Notes: generated from the sequence alone by a model not told the origin. DNA of 39,030 bases from Algoriphagus sp. (GCF_029254265.1 NZ_JAQWXX010000092.1:1-39030), one strand, 5' to 3'; positions 1 through 9,826 are shown, counted from the stretch's first letter. Made by a program: numbers and translations.

Positions 1-116
1 CCGAATTAATCGCTCCCAGAACAAAGACACCATCTTCAATAATCTAATCATCAGAATGGTAAAAGCAGATAAAATGTATATCTCAAATATGATATGATGT
101 TAAGCGGACACCTCTA

Positions 117-3100
117 TTGTCCAGAATAATTCTAATTGGTTTATTTATTTTATTCCAACAAGTTTGTTTTGGACAAACGTGGATTGGCGTAACTAGTACC
201 AACTGGAATACTGCATCAAATTGGAGCCCGAATACAGTGCCAGGAGCAGGTGCAAATGCTTTTATAAATAACGGTGCAGCCCCAAATCAACCCGTTTTAT
301 CAGGTAATGTGACGGTACGAGACCTGAGAGTGTCGGCAGGTTCATTAAATCTTAATGGCTTTACACTGAATGTTACCGAAGATTTGAACTTAAGTGGAGG
401 GATTGTTTCTAACGGGATCCTCAATGGAAATGATATCGAAGAGGTGCAAAACACCCAATTCAACGGACCTTTCACCCTGACCAAAACAGGGAATAACAAT
501 GACACTTGGTCAGGATCCAACCAATTCAATGGCACTACTATTATTACCAATCTAAGCAACTCACAAATAGTCTGGCAAGGCAACAATCAATTCAATGGGA
601 ACACCCAAATCACCAACAATGGAAATGGGCTGTTCAGGTTTGCCAATACAAACGGAGACACTTTTTCCGGTTTGGTTATATTCCAAAACAACGGAAACAA
701 TTTTATCGATATCGCCTATCGAGGGAACAATACTTTTGCACAATCCATCACCATAAACAACACTAATCCGGCAGGAGAAATAAGATTTGGAGATCAGGGA
801 GGCACCTCAACTTTATCGACGGGAGGATTACTTACCACAAACTTTGCAGTAGGAACTATATTGGAAATCAACAATTTCACTCAGGTTCAGAATGTAGCCA
901 ACGGTACTTTTGGGGTTGAAGTTTTTTTTGTTACCAATTCAATTTTTCAGGGAGATTTTTCAGTGACAACTACCGATGATTTGATTTTTTTTGGTGATAA
1001 CACCTTCAACGGAACCAATAACTTTATCTCAGGAGGTAATCTTGATGCAGACGGTAATAATCAATTCAGTGTACCAGCAGGCACTAGTTCTGTTTTTATA
1101 AAAAATGGAAACGGTAATAATGATTGGCAGGGAGGCAACACCTTTGGAACCGTTAGTTTCACCAATAATGCCAACAGTAGGTTAAGGCTAGCCAATGCCA
1201 CAGGTGACACCTTTTTGAGAACCTCAACATTCACTAACAATGGAAATAATTTCCTTGGAATTGCCTACTCTGGAACAAATACTTTTGCGCAACAAATAGA
1301 AATCAACAACACCAATGCAGGAGGTGACATGAGATTTGGAGAGGGAGGTGGTGTATCTACCCTTACTACGGAAGGTGTAATTACCACCGACTTTACCCAA
1401 GGGGCATTGTTAGAGTTCAATAACTTTACACAAATCCAAAATGTACCAAACGGCAGTTTTATCGTTTCGGATTTTTTTGTAAATAATTCCACTTTTCAAG
1501 GAGATTTTTCGGTGACTACTACCGATGATATAGATATTGAAACTAGCAATACATTCAATGGTAACAATACATTTATTTCAGCAGGTGATCTTAATCTAGA
1601 CGGGCCAAATACCTTCAGCACTCCAGCAGGGACTTCAACCACCTTTACCAAAAATGGAGGTCCAGATGATAACTGGGTTGGAGGAAATACTTTTGGCACA
1701 GTTTCGATTACTAACAATTCTAATTCAAGATTAAGATTGGCTAATTCTGGAGGTGGAGATACCTTTAACTCAACTTCCACCTTTACCAATACAGGAACTA
1801 ATTTTCTTGGAATTGCTTTTTCCGGGACAAATACTTTTGCGCAACAAATCACTATCAATAACTCCAATGCAAATGGGGAGGTCCGATTTGGGGAAGGAGG
1901 AGGAACATCAACTTTAGCAACTGGTGGCGTTGTAACTTCCGGATTCTCGGTAGGTACTCTTTTGGAATTCAATAATTTCACCCAAACTCAAAATTCTCCT
2001 AATGGCAATTTTGGAGTAACGACATTTACTTCGATAAACTCATCTTTTCAAGGCAGTATAGGGGTAAATACTACCACCTTCACTGCAGATAACTCCATTT
2101 TCCAAAGAGATATCACAGTCACTGCAACCACCATTAATTTTACGCGAGCTAACACTTTTGCACGAAACGGAACATTCACTGCTGCAAATTTCACGCAAAC
2201 AATAGCAGGAAGTTCATTTGCAACAGCTGGAGGAGCTGTCACTTTTACCAAAAATGGCGGCGCTGCCAACACATGGTATGGCGGTAACACCTTTGGTACT
2301 TTCACTTTTATCAATAATTCTAATTCTTTTTTAAGATTAGCCAATAATGTAGGTGATACTTTCATTTCAACTAGTGTGTTCTCAAACAATGGGACAAATT
2401 TTATTGACATCGCATATCGGGGAACTAATACTTTTGCTCAACAGATTTCACTAAACAATTCCAATGCGTCCGGAAGCATTCGTTTTGGGGAGGTCACAGC
2501 TTCCTCCACTTCTAATTTGGCGACAGGTGGAGTTCTGACTAGTGGGTTTACTACAGGTGCCTTGCTGGAATTCAATAATTTCACGCAATCTCAAAATGCC
2601 CCTAACGGCAGTTTTGCTGTTACCACTTTTACTTCAGCGAGTTCATCGTTTCAAGGAGACTTTGGGGTTACTGCAACAACAATCAACTTTACCCAAGCGA
2701 ATACTTTTGCCCGGAATGGAACCTTCACTGCCGCTAACATCAATATGACCCAAGCGGGAAATTCTTTTGCAACCGCTGGCGGGTCAGTAACTTTTACGAA
2801 AACCGGAGGAGGTACTAATCAATGGAACGGAGGAAATACTTTTGGTATCGTAAGTGTGATAAATAACTCCAACTCACTCTTTAGGTTAGGAACGAATACA
2901 GGGGATACCTTTAATTCCACTAGTACTTTTACAAATACTGGAACCAACTTTCTAGGAATCGCTTTTCGTGGGACCAACACCTTCGCTCAGCAAATCACTA
3001 TCAATAACTCAAATGCAAATGGGGAGGTCCGATTTGGGGAAGGTGGAGGAACGTCAACTTTAACAACAGGCGGAGTTGTTACCTCAGGCTTTTCTGTTGG

Positions 3101-4805
3101 AAACCTTCTTGAATTCAACAATTTCACTCAAGTTCAAAATTCTCCAAATGGAAATTTTGGAGTAACGACATTTACTTCAATAAATTCTTCTTTTCAAGGA
3201 GACTTTGAGGTTACTGCAACAACAATCAACTTTACCCAAGCGAATACTTTTGCTCGGAATGGAACCTTCACTGCCGCTAACATCAATATGACCCAAGCGG
3301 GAAATTCTTTTGCGACAGTTTCTGGAACTGCTAATTTCACTAAGACTGGAGGAGGTGCAAATAATTGGTTTGGAGGAAATAGTTTTGGAACAACAATTAT
3401 TAGAAATAACTCTAACTCAAACCTCAGACTAGCAAATAATAACGGAGATACTTTTAACAGAAATGTATCATTTATAAAATCAGGTTCAGGAAATATCGAA
3501 CCAGCCTACAATGGGATAAACAGCTTTAGAGGGGACATTTCCACCGTGGGGAGTAATGCCAGTATATTCTTTGCGGAAGGAAATGGAACAGTCCTCATTG
3601 ATGGAAACACTTCTCAACTATGGGAAGGTAACCTAGCTCAACCACCAATTGCTGAGTTGGTACAAATGAATACTACAGGAACACTAACCCTAAATGTCCC
3701 TTTACAAATAGATCAATCCCTTACCTTCAGCAATGGTGTAATTAACACCTCGAATACTAATATTCTTACATTTATAGATAACGCAACATCTGTTGATGCT
3801 TCTGACGCCAGCTATGTGGATGGTCCTGTCACAAAAATCGGAAATGATAATTTCGAATTTCCCATAGGAAAAAGTGGATCCTACGCACCATCTACTCTTG
3901 GAGGAGGAGGAGGCCCAACAGATTCATACAGTTCAGAGTACTTCGCTATTGCTCCAGTTGATATTCCAACTGATACAGTAGGAAAAGATCCAACCATTGG
4001 ACTTATGAATCAATCCGAACATTGGAGTTTCAATCGGAATACAGGTTCAGCTGCTCGGTCTTTGGCATTGAGTTATAATTCAACACGTACATCGCCTATT
4101 ATAGATCATACCGAGCTTATACTAATTAATTGGGACGGTTCTGCTTGGAAGGACATGGGAGGAACTGTATCTGGAAGTGCTGACTCAGGAACTGTAACAA
4201 GAGGGGCAAATTCAACATTTGGTCTTCTCTCAATTGCTAGTTCATTTAGGATATTACCAATTGAATTATTAGAATTTAAAGCAGAAGAGACTTCAGAAAA
4301 AAACATCAAAGTATTCTGGACCACAGCTACAGAAAAAAATAATGCATTTTTCACTTTGGAGAAATCTTTTGATGGTAAAACCTGGGAAACTATTGCCATA
4401 ATTCCAGGATCTGGTAATTCTTTGGAGCAAAGAAGCTATGAGTTTATCGATAAAGATGTTAGGTATGGTCGCCAGTTTTATAGATTAACTCAAACTGATT
4501 ACGATGGTCGATTTGAAACTTTTCGGGTTATAGGGATCAGTTTAATTCAAGATCAAAGTATATCCCCTGTGTATAATGTATATCCTAATCCGAGCACAGG
4601 TAGATTCACTCTTCAAGGTGAAAGCATGAACCTTGATAAAACTGCATTAGAAATCTTTGACTTAAATGGAAATCTAGTTCTAAAGAATTCCGAAATGAAA
4701 AATAAGAGACAGGAATTTGATTTGTCTTCTTTACCGAAAGGGATTTATGTTTTGAAACTATTCTCTCTCGATGGCTTAGTCACCAAGAAATTAATTATCA
4801 ATTAA
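117..4805 (+). CDS. T9SS-exported giant repeat protein, adhesin-like
   Basis: The protein has 1,562 residues. It opens with a signal peptide (about residues 1-19, ending CFGQ) and closes with a type IX secretion type A sorting domain (about 1485-1562, with YPNPSTGRF, FDLNGN and LPKGIYVLKL). In between are five diverged copies, plus a degenerate sixth, of a unit of about 183 residues rich in Asn, Thr, Gly and Phe, each with an NTFAQ stretch followed by an RFGEGGG-like signature. The pattern suggests a stacked beta-helix. An ILPIELLEFKAE beta-sandwich linker typical before T9SS tails starts near residue 1379. The start is TTG: an in-frame stop lies at 90-92 and no ATG falls between it and the signal peptide. 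Its stop overlaps the stop of the convergent hydrolase gene by 4 bp. Export to the cell surface is well supported; adhesion as the job is inference and the ligand is unknown. Confidence 0.85.
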   Translation: MSRIILIGLFILFQQVCFGQTWIGVTSTNWNTASNWSPNTVPGAGANAFINNGAAPNQPVLSGNVTVRDLRVSAGSLNLNGFTLNVTEDLNLSGGIVSNGILNGNDIEEVQNTQFNGPFTLTKTGNNNDTWSGSNQFNGTTIITNLSNSQIVWQGNNQFNGNTQITNNGNGLFRFANTNGDTFSGLVIFQNNGNNFIDIAYRGNNTFAQSITINNTNPAGEIRFGDQGGTSTLSTGGLLTTNFAVGTILEINNFTQVQNVANGTFGVEVFFVTNSIFQGDFSVTTTDDLIFFGDNTFNGTNNFISGGNLDADGNNQFSVPAGTSSVFIKNGNGNNDWQGGNTFGTVSFTNNANSRLRLANATGDTFLRTSTFTNNGNNFLGIAYSGTNTFAQQIEINNTNAGGDMRFGEGGGVSTLTTEGVITTDFTQGALLEFNNFTQIQNVPNGSFIVSDFFVNNSTFQGDFSVTTTDDIDIETSNTFNGNNTFISAGDLNLDGPNTFSTPAGTSTTFTKNGGPDDNWVGGNTFGTVSITNNSNSRLRLANSGGGDTFNSTSTFTNTGTNFLGIAFSGTNTFAQQITINNSNANGEVRFGEGGGTSTLATGGVVTSGFSVGTLLEFNNFTQTQNSPNGNFGVTTFTSINSSFQGSIGVNTTTFTADNSIFQRDITVTATTINFTRANTFARNGTFTAANFTQTIAGSSFATAGGAVTFTKNGGAANTWYGGNTFGTFTFINNSNSFLRLANNVGDTFISTSVFSNNGTNFIDIAYRGTNTFAQQISLNNSNASGSIRFGEVTASSTSNLATGGVLTSGFTTGALLEFNNFTQSQNAPNGSFAVTTFTSASSSFQGDFGVTATTINFTQANTFARNGTFTAANINMTQAGNSFATAGGSVTFTKTGGGTNQWNGGNTFGIVSVINNSNSLFRLGTNTGDTFNSTSTFTNTGTNFLGIAFRGTNTFAQQITINNSNANGEVRFGEGGGTSTLTTGGVVTSGFSVGNLLEFNNFTQVQNSPNGNFGVTTFTSINSSFQGDFEVTATTINFTQANTFARNGTFTAANINMTQAGNSFATVSGTANFTKTGGGANNWFGGNSFGTTIIRNNSNSNLRLANNNGDTFNRNVSFIKSGSGNIEPAYNGINSFRGDISTVGSNASIFFAEGNGTVLIDGNTSQLWEGNLAQPPIAELVQMNTTGTLTLNVPLQIDQSLTFSNGVINTSNTNILTFIDNATSVDASDASYVDGPVTKIGNDNFEFPIGKSGSYAPSTLGGGGGPTDSYSSEYFAIAPVDIPTDTVGKDPTIGLMNQSEHWSFNRNTGSAARSLALSYNSTRTSPIIDHTELILINWDGSAWKDMGGTVSGSADSGTVTRGANSTFGLLSIASSFRILPIELLEFKAEETSEKNIKVFWTTATEKNNAFFTLEKSFDGKTWETIAIIPGSGNSLEQRSYEFIDKDVRYGRQFYRLTQTDYDGRFETFRVIGISLIQDQSISPVYNVYPNPSTGRFTLQGESMNLDKTALEIFDLNGNLVLKNSEMKNKRQEFDLSSLPKGIYVLKLFSLDGLVTKKLIIN
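490..3480 (+). repeat. Tandem ~550-bp coding repeats inside the T9SS protein gene
   Basis: The nucleotide signature encoding RFG recurs near 783, 1332, 1883, 2480 and 3030, giving a period of about 550 bp (one copy about 597). Most copies have diverged, but some blocks are almost identical: about 120 bp at 2651-2771 matches 3194-3313 with very few changes, and the block around 1868-1900 matches that around 3013-3045. This indicates recent internal duplication or gene conversion, so copy number may vary between strains and short-read assemblies may collapse here. Confidence 0.85.
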
Positions 4806-5932
4806 TTCCCGATCACAGGACTCAATCGCTCCCAAATATCCCTGATCAGAAGAAAAGGTACCAGAGCATTATCTCCAGACCCACCCATTCTTACAATCAC
4901 TAAGCCTTGGGATGGCACTACCATAAGGAATTGTCCATTTTTACCCATCGCTTGATACATATCTGCCGGGCCTTGAGGAATAAGCATTCCTGGAAAAACA
5001 GTTTGACTTTGTGGAAGCATGTAGGAAGATTTACCATTTAGCCAAGTGAGGTAGCCATAGGCTCGGTTAATATCAGTCGAACTTTCCGAAAGTGCATCAA
5101 AATAGTTGCTCGACCATATTTTGTCCCCATTCCAGTTTCCTTTTGCCTGAAGAAGTAAACCAAATCGAGCAAATGACCTTGCATTGCTAAAAAAGACATT
5201 ATTAAAACCTGACTTTTGCCAAAATCCAGACATACCTATTCTCTTCCCAATCTGTTCTTCAAAATAAGTCTGATAGCTCTTGCCTGAAGCATTTTCTACC
5301 ACCTTTTCCAGCAGCGTGTATGGTGCGTTATGATAGCTCCACCGTTGCCCGGGTTCAGCTAGGTAAGTAAGACTTTCTGGGTTAGTATTATCCAAATCTA
5401 CGTTTTGATCATCAAGACCAGTAGTCATAGTCAGATGATGAATAATCTTTATTTCCTGCTCCTGAATATTGGACATAGCTGTCCAACCCTCCCCTAAATA
5501 CTCTTGAGTTCTATCGGATATTTTGAGCAATTTTTGCTCTTCGGCAATTCCTACCAATGCTGCTGTAAGAGTCTTTCCAGCAGAGGCCCAATACCAAAAA
5601 GAATCTTGATTCATTTTGCCTAAGCCAGTCAGATTTTCTCCCCAATATTCCTCCACTACTATTTTTCCATCTTTCAAAATAATGAAAGCGCGTGTATCCT
5701 GAGTCGGTAGCCAAGTTAAAAGCTCTGCCAGTTTAACAGCATCCCATCCTAATTCAGTAACAGGAATTGACTCCCAAGCTACGGAACCATTTGGAGGAAA
5801 GTATAAATTTTGATTTTGGGGTTTCTGTGCCTCGGCACAGGAAAAAAATAAAAAGACCCAACCGAATAAACCCAGAATTTTAATTTTTGGAACCATAAAA
5901 TTGATAGGACAAGCTCGGTTGGGCATTCTCAT
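4802..5932 (-). CDS. Serine hydrolase, class C beta-lactamase family, lipoprotein
   Basis: The 376-residue protein has a beta-lactamase/penicillin-binding fold: the S-x-x-K nucleophile motif is SAGK at residues 117-120 within WYWASAGKTLT, and a Y-x-N motif appears as YHN in RWSYHNAPYT. The N-terminus carries a hydrophobic segment ending LFFSC, a lipobox, so it is probably a periplasmic or outer-membrane lipoprotein. The long start (MRMPNRAC) gives an awkward signal peptide; the internal Met at residue 13 (start at 5896) gives a cleaner one and may be the true start. The gene lies 1 nt behind the S10 carboxypeptidase gene in the same direction, so the two are likely co-transcribed. Family members include esterases, peptidases and PBP4*-like enzymes; the substrate cannot be told. 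Confidence 0.85.
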   Translation of the reverse strand: MRMPNRACPINFMVPKIKILGLFGWVFLFFSCAEAQKPQNQNLYFPPNGSVAWESIPVTELGWDAVKLAELLTWLPTQDTRAFIILKDGKIVVEEYWGENLTGLGKMNQDSFWYWASAGKTLTAALVGIAEEQKLLKISDRTQEYLGEGWTAMSNIQEQEIKIIHHLTMTTGLDDQNVDLDNTNPESLTYLAEPGQRWSYHNAPYTLLEKVVENASGKSYQTYFEEQIGKRIGMSGFWQKSGFNNVFFSNARSFARFGLLLQAKGNWNGDKIWSSNYFDALSESSTDINRAYGYLTWLNGKSSYMLPQSQTVFPGMLIPQGPADMYQAMGKNGQFLMVVPSQGLVIVRMGGSGDNALVPFLLIRDIWERLSPVIGN

Positions 5933-5933
5933 T

Positions 5934-7430
5934 TTACTTACGAAGGGTGTTTTGAATGAATCCTTTCAGGTCTTCTCTGAAAAGCTTTGCCGAAGGCAAA
6001 TGAGTGTACATCATATGACCTGCTTCATAATAAGTCATAATAATTCGGTCCCTTGCAGATTTTGGAAGATTCAAATGTGCAATCGAATGCTCCACCCCAT
6101 AAAACACAGTAGCCAAATCATAATATCCGTTCATAATTAGAATCTTGACATTCGGATCTTTTGATAATGCATCTTCCATATCTGGGAGCGTAGTTACAGA
6201 TGAATTAGCACCCCAAGAAGCAGTTCCTTCATGCTTCCAATCCCAATTGAAACCTTGTTTGGAATAGGCCGAAGTGGAATAATTTAAGTCCTTACTCACT
6301 TTCAAATCTTCGTGGAAATAATCCAAGAAACCCATAGTATATGCAGACGAAATCGCATCAGACTGTGGATCAGTAAATGAATCCATGGACATTGGGTCCA
6401 GATTAATCCCTTTATATCTTGAATCCAAACGACCGACAGTCATACCATCTTCCCGCAAAAGTTCTTGGAAATACTCCCCTGCATTAATTCGTAAGTCTGC
6501 ACGAAGCCAGATTTTAGCATCGATCCCAGTGTAGGCCTGAAGCTTATTTGCAATCATCGCTTTATCTGATTCGGAGATATTATTTCCCTGAAAGAGAGCT
6601 GGACCATATTCCATTTCCGTGAATTGGCGAACCTCCTCTACAAAAGACGGAAGATCGGTTCCCTTACTAGGTACTCGATCATGATACCAAGAGGTCGCTG
6701 CCATCGTAGGAAGATAAACCACATAGGACATATCCTCATTTGGAGCGAAAAATAAGGTTCGAAGGTCAAAAACTGCTGAAACCATAATTACTCCATTCAG
6801 CGCATATCCTTGACCCAATAAATAACTCATCACTCCTGCATTTCTAAACGTACCATAGCTTTCTCCCAAGATATATTTAGGAGAATTTAATCGACCATGC
6901 TGTTTCAAGAATTGCATGATAAATAAACTTACGCTTCGAATATCCTGATCTACGCCCCAAAAATCCTTTCCTGTAGCATCTCCTATTGGCACGCTTAGAC
7001 CTGTTCCCACAGGATCCATCATCACTACATCTGCCATATCCAGAATCGAAAACTCATTGTTTACCAATTCATAGGGAGCAGCTTGGTTGTAATTGGGATC
7101 ATCAACGACGATTCGTTTTGGCCCCATGATTCCCATGTGGAGCCAATAGGAAGATGATCCAGGCCCGCCATTGTAGGCAAAAACAATAGGTCTATTTTTT
7201 TCAGGATTTTCTTTAAAATAAGCCGTAAAACCGAATAAGGCTATCGGCTTGTTATTCTCGTCTTTCAGTTCCATTGTTCCAGCCTTAGCATTAAGATTGA
7301 TGGTTTTACCATCAATCGTGACTGACTGTTTGGACTCAAAAACTTGAGCTTTGGGAATAGAGTCTTCTTTTTGCTGAGCAAAACCGAAACTAGAAACTAG
7401 GAATACAGCGATTAAAATTCTGATTTTCAT
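5934..7430 (-). CDS. Serine carboxypeptidase-like protein (peptidase S10), secreted
   Basis: The 498-residue product begins MKIRILIAVFLVSSFGFAQ, a signal peptide. It shows the S10 signature NGGPGSS (about residues 87-93), the nucleophile elbow GESYG (Ser near 191), the late Asp in MNGYYDLAT and the late His in EAGHMMYTH, so the Ser-Asp-His triad is complete. Bacterial S10 proteins remove C-terminal residues from peptides in the periplasm. An ATG ten codons upstream (7460) is in frame, but those codons lie inside the dispersed repeat at 7431-7521 and would spoil the signal peptide, so the start at 7430 is chosen. Probably heads a two-gene operon with the serine hydrolase downstream. Confidence 0.9.
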   Translation of the reverse strand: MKIRILIAVFLVSSFGFAQQKEDSIPKAQVFESKQSVTIDGKTINLNAKAGTMELKDENNKPIALFGFTAYFKENPEKNRPIVFAYNGGPGSSSYWLHMGIMGPKRIVVDDPNYNQAAPYELVNNEFSILDMADVVMMDPVGTGLSVPIGDATGKDFWGVDQDIRSVSLFIMQFLKQHGRLNSPKYILGESYGTFRNAGVMSYLLGQGYALNGVIMVSAVFDLRTLFFAPNEDMSYVVYLPTMAATSWYHDRVPSKGTDLPSFVEEVRQFTEMEYGPALFQGNNISESDKAMIANKLQAYTGIDAKIWLRADLRINAGEYFQELLREDGMTVGRLDSRYKGINLDPMSMDSFTDPQSDAISSAYTMGFLDYFHEDLKVSKDLNYSTSAYSKQGFNWDWKHEGTASWGANSSVTTLPDMEDALSKDPNVKILIMNGYYDLATVFYGVEHSIAHLNLPKSARDRIIMTYYEAGHMMYTHLPSAKLFREDLKGFIQNTLRK

Positions 7431-7521
7431 ATGATTATATTTTGTTTTTTTAAAGGCCATATGGAATCTCGCAGAATATAATCATTCCTGTGTGTGACTT
7501 TTTGGTCATGCTTGATTTCAT
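7431..7521 (-). repeat. ATGAAA-bounded intergenic repeat, site 1 (single unit)
   Basis: Read on the minus strand, the unit begins ATGAAATCAAGCATGACC, continues with AAAAGTCACACACAGG, GCGAGATTCCATATGGCC and an A-rich stretch, and ends TATAATCAT directly before the ATGAAA start of the S10 peptidase gene. It matches units at 22350-22522 and 25916-26104 closely. A short open frame inside starts MKSSMTKKSHTGM and ends at TAA before the main start. No transposase is present, so it would have to be a non-autonomous element or a conserved leader. Confidence 0.8.
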
Positions 7522-7755
7522 ATTGGGTTAGATTTAATAAAGTGTAAATGGTTTAAGTATTATAAGAAATTAGAAAAAGCGCTTACTTATTCAGCAAGGA
7601 TTATTCTGGTATTTAAATTAAAAATCTTTTTCCTTGAATGTGATTTTAGGGTAATTAGTGATAATGAAAACCGCAATCCCACTGCCGGTAGTAAATTTTA
7701 TCTCATTTGAATTTTATGAATTGGCCAAGAAGGAAGTTAACCAATTTATAGAAAA
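7522..7755. other. Gene-free stretch between the S10 peptidase and the acetyltransferase
   Basis: With the repeat at 7431-7521 this makes a gap of about 325 bp. The remaining sequence is AT-rich and holds no coding frame, RNA gene or strong hairpin that I can see. It must contain the promoter for the leftward S10 peptidase operon and the 3' end of the acetyltransferase transcript; I could not place a convincing -33/-7 pair. Confidence 0.5.
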
Positions 7756-8166
7756 TCACCGCAACAGCTCCTCTGGCTTGATTTGATAACATCTTTCATG
7801 GAGTTGAAAACCTAATTTTTGATAAAAGGCTTCGGCATTTTCTGCAGCAAAAAGAATCAACCTAGCCTCTGGTCCAGCTTTTCGAGCTTCCGTCAATAGC
7901 CTTCGACCAATTCCTTGATTTTGATAAGTCTCAACCACTGCCAAGTCAGCAATAAAAGTCCTGTAACTGAAATCACTTAAAGCTCGTAGGAATCCAACGA
8001 GTTTCCCTTCTACCCTTGCAGAAATCATCAGATTGGAATTACACAACATCCGATTCAAAAGATCCTGATTCTCCATAGGTCTTCGTTTTGATAAACCTGA
8101 CTCAATAAGGATATCTATGAATTCCCTTAATTCTAAACTATCTTCAACTTTATATTCAATCATCAA
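7756..8166 (-). CDS. GNAT-family N-acetyltransferase
   Basis: The 136-residue protein has the GNAT core. Strand 4 and the acetyl-CoA pyrophosphate loop are LAVVETYQNQGIGRRLL (the Q-x-x-G-x-G/A motif of motif A, about residues 75-91), followed by the motif B region LILFAAENAEAFYQKLGFQ. It would transfer an acetyl group from acetyl-CoA to an amine; the substrate is not evident. Its start is 19 bp from the start of the divergent small membrane protein gene, so the two promoters must overlap the coding ends. Confidence 0.85.
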   Translation of the reverse strand: MMIEYKVEDSLELREFIDILIESGLSKRRPMENQDLLNRMLCNSNLMISARVEGKLVGFLRALSDFSYRTFIADLAVVETYQNQGIGRRLLTEARKAGPEARLILFAAENAEAFYQKLGFQLHERCYQIKPEELLR

Positions 8167-8185
8167 CTAAAATAAATAAAAGATT

Positions 8186-8449
8186 ATGTCGGGCGGAGCA
8201 GGGTTTATGAAGGATTCCAACAATCAATTAAAAGCCAATCATAAATTGGGGAAAATCCGTGAAAAACTGAGTTATTCCTCCGGAAAAAATGATCCAGACT
8301 ATCGTAGTCAAGCAGACCTTAAATCAATTCAGGAAAGTATAAATCATCGATTTGGTAGACGAAAGGAAATGAATAAAACAGTTTGGGTTTCCTTGATTGG
8401 AATCTTAATCTTAGTAATCGCTTTATTGATTTCTTTTATGAAAAATTAA
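8186..8449 (+). CDS. Small single-pass membrane protein, unknown function
   Basis: The 87-residue product has a charged, helical N-terminal part (about residues 1-60, rich in Lys, Asn and Ser, with a basic RFGRRKE run) and one strong transmembrane helix at the C-terminus (about 63-84, VWVSLIGILILVIALLISF). It starts MSGGAGF. Divergent from the acetyltransferase gene and convergent with the helicase gene. No catalytic motif is visible and I do not recognise a named family. The tail-anchored layout suggests a cytoplasmic N-terminus held at the inner membrane (inference). Confidence 0.7.
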   Translation: MSGGAGFMKDSNNQLKANHKLGKIREKLSYSSGKNDPDYRSQADLKSIQESINHRFGRRKEMNKTVWVSLIGILILVIALLISFMKN

Positions 8450-8485
8450 CTTGATTGTCTGCAAGAATCAGCAAACTAAATCAAA

Positions 8486-9826
8486 TCAATTCGCCTCCTC
8501 CACTTTTACCTTAGTTTTTTTAACGCGCTCATTTTTCAATTTTGGAAGCAGCTTCTGGACCAAATTACTTTTCACTGCAACATACGATGCAAAATCCATA
8601 ATCGTAATCAAGCCAATTTCATCCGATTTTAATTCTCCTTTTTTAGTCAATAAACCTACTAAGTCTCCTTTGCTGACTTTATCTTTTTTACCTACACTAA
8701 AGTAAAGGCATATCCACTCCTGTCTGATCGGAGGAGTCAATTTTTCATTCACCTTCTCTTCTTCAACAAACCGATCGACGTACTCGGGGAGTGATTCGTC
8801 ATTTGCCAAGATCAAATAAGCTTTTCCTTCCGCATGCATTCTTGCTGTACGCCCGTTCCGATGAATAAAAGCATCTTCCTTAGGAGGTAATTGGTAATGA
8901 ACAATCTGCTTGATCTCAGGAATATCCAAGCCACGGGAAGCCAGATCAGTAGCGATCAGTAGATTAGTCACCCTACTTCGAAATCGAATGAGATTCTTCT
9001 CCCTATCTATTTGCTCCAATCCACCATGAAGCACACTGTGAGAATAATCGTAGTCGGTTAATAGCGTACTGAGCCGATCAACAGCATCTCGATGATTGCA
9101 AAAAACTATACATGATTCATTTTGAAATCCTGCTACTAATCGCATCAATGTCTCACCTTTTTCTTTGCTTGAACAATGGATTAGCCTAAGTTCCAATTTA
9201 GATTCTACCTCATCTCGAAGAAAATTAACGGTTCGGTAATCTGAAAATGGAATAAAATCAGGCATTTTTTTCAAGGCAGTCGCAGAAGTCAACAGGAACC
9301 TTGGCTCACCACTCATTGACTTAAAAATCGCTTTCAATTGGCCCTGGAAACCCATTTCAAGTGATTTATCAAATTCATCCAAGATAACAGTTCGAACTGA
9401 AGATGGATCAAATGAACCACGCTCTAGATGATCGTTAAGTCGGCCTGGGGTGCCAATGATTACATCGGGGGCTTCACCTAGGCTTTGCGATTCGATTTTG
9501 GAAGAATGCCCTCCGTAAACTGTACTTACACGGAATGGGGTTTTTAATCCTTTGAAGACTTGCTCAATCTGGATCGCCAACTCTCTTGTGGGTACAATTA
9601 TTAGGGCTTGAACCACGCGGATATTTTCCTGTAAGGCAGTGATCAAAGGGATCAAAAAAGCTATTGTTTTTCCGGATCCAGTTGGAGCTAAAAGTACGAG
9701 ATGAGCGTTTTTTGAGGCTCTTGAAATAAACTCCGATTGCATTTCATTCAAACTCTCGATTGAAAGATTGCGAAGATATTGGGTAATTGGATTCTTTGTA
9801 GTTTCTGACACCCTCAAAAGTACCAA
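8486..9826 (-). CDS. dbpA: DEAD-box RNA helicase, DbpA-like
   Basis: The 446-residue protein has the full SF2 set: a Q-motif region (LNEMQSEFI), motif I APTGSGKT (residues 47-54), PTRELA, TPGR, motif II DEFD (150-153, in place of DEAD), motif III SAT, motif V ATDLASRGLD and motif VI HRNGRTAR. The C-terminus (about 375-446, KGDLVGLLTKKGEL, DEIGLI, SYVAV) matches the DbpA RNA-binding domain, which in E. coli recognises hairpin 92 of 23S rRNA during 50S assembly. DEFD is a conservative variant that keeps the catalytic Asp-Glu. Same strand as the zinc-ribbon gene 35 bp upstream, probably one operon. The helicase call is firm; rRNA specificity follows from the C-terminal domain. Confidence 0.92.
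   Translation of the reverse strand: MVLLRVSETTKNPITQYLRNLSIESLNEMQSEFISRASKNAHLVLLAPTGSGKTIAFLIPLITALQENIRVVQALIIVPTRELAIQIEQVFKGLKTPFRVSTVYGGHSSKIESQSLGEAPDVIIGTPGRLNDHLERGSFDPSSVRTVILDEFDKSLEMGFQGQLKAIFKSMSGEPRFLLTSATALKKMPDFIPFSDYRTVNFLRDEVESKLELRLIHCSSKEKGETLMRLVAGFQNESCIVFCNHRDAVDRLSTLLTDYDYSHSVLHGGLEQIDREKNLIRFRSRVTNLLIATDLASRGLDIPEIKQIVHYQLPPKEDAFIHRNGRTARMHAEGKAYLILANDESLPEYVDRFVEEEKVNEKLTPPIRQEWICLYFSVGKKDKVSKGDLVGLLTKKGELKSDEIGLITIMDFASYVAVKSNLVQKLLPKLKNERVKKTKVKVEEAN

Noticed and set aside
1496..2410. Long antisense open frames (161 and 120 codons) within the T9SS protein gene
   Set aside because: They mirror the repeat-rich coding strand, have low-complexity Val/Pro/Leu translations and no initiation signals; they are shadows of a real gene.
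490..3480. Regular repeats considered as a CRISPR array
   Set aside because: The period is about 550 bp, the repeats are diverged, in frame and coding; there are no short identical repeats with unique spacers.
6009..6024. CATATGACC word in the S10 gene resembling the intergenic repeat
   Set aside because: It encodes the conserved GHMMYTH active-site region and has none of the other repeat boxes; similarity is chance.
7431..7460. Upstream start at 7460 for the S10 peptidase (and 22400 for the alpha/beta hydrolase)
   Set aside because: The extra codons come from the dispersed repeat, and in the S10 case they would precede and spoil a good signal peptide.
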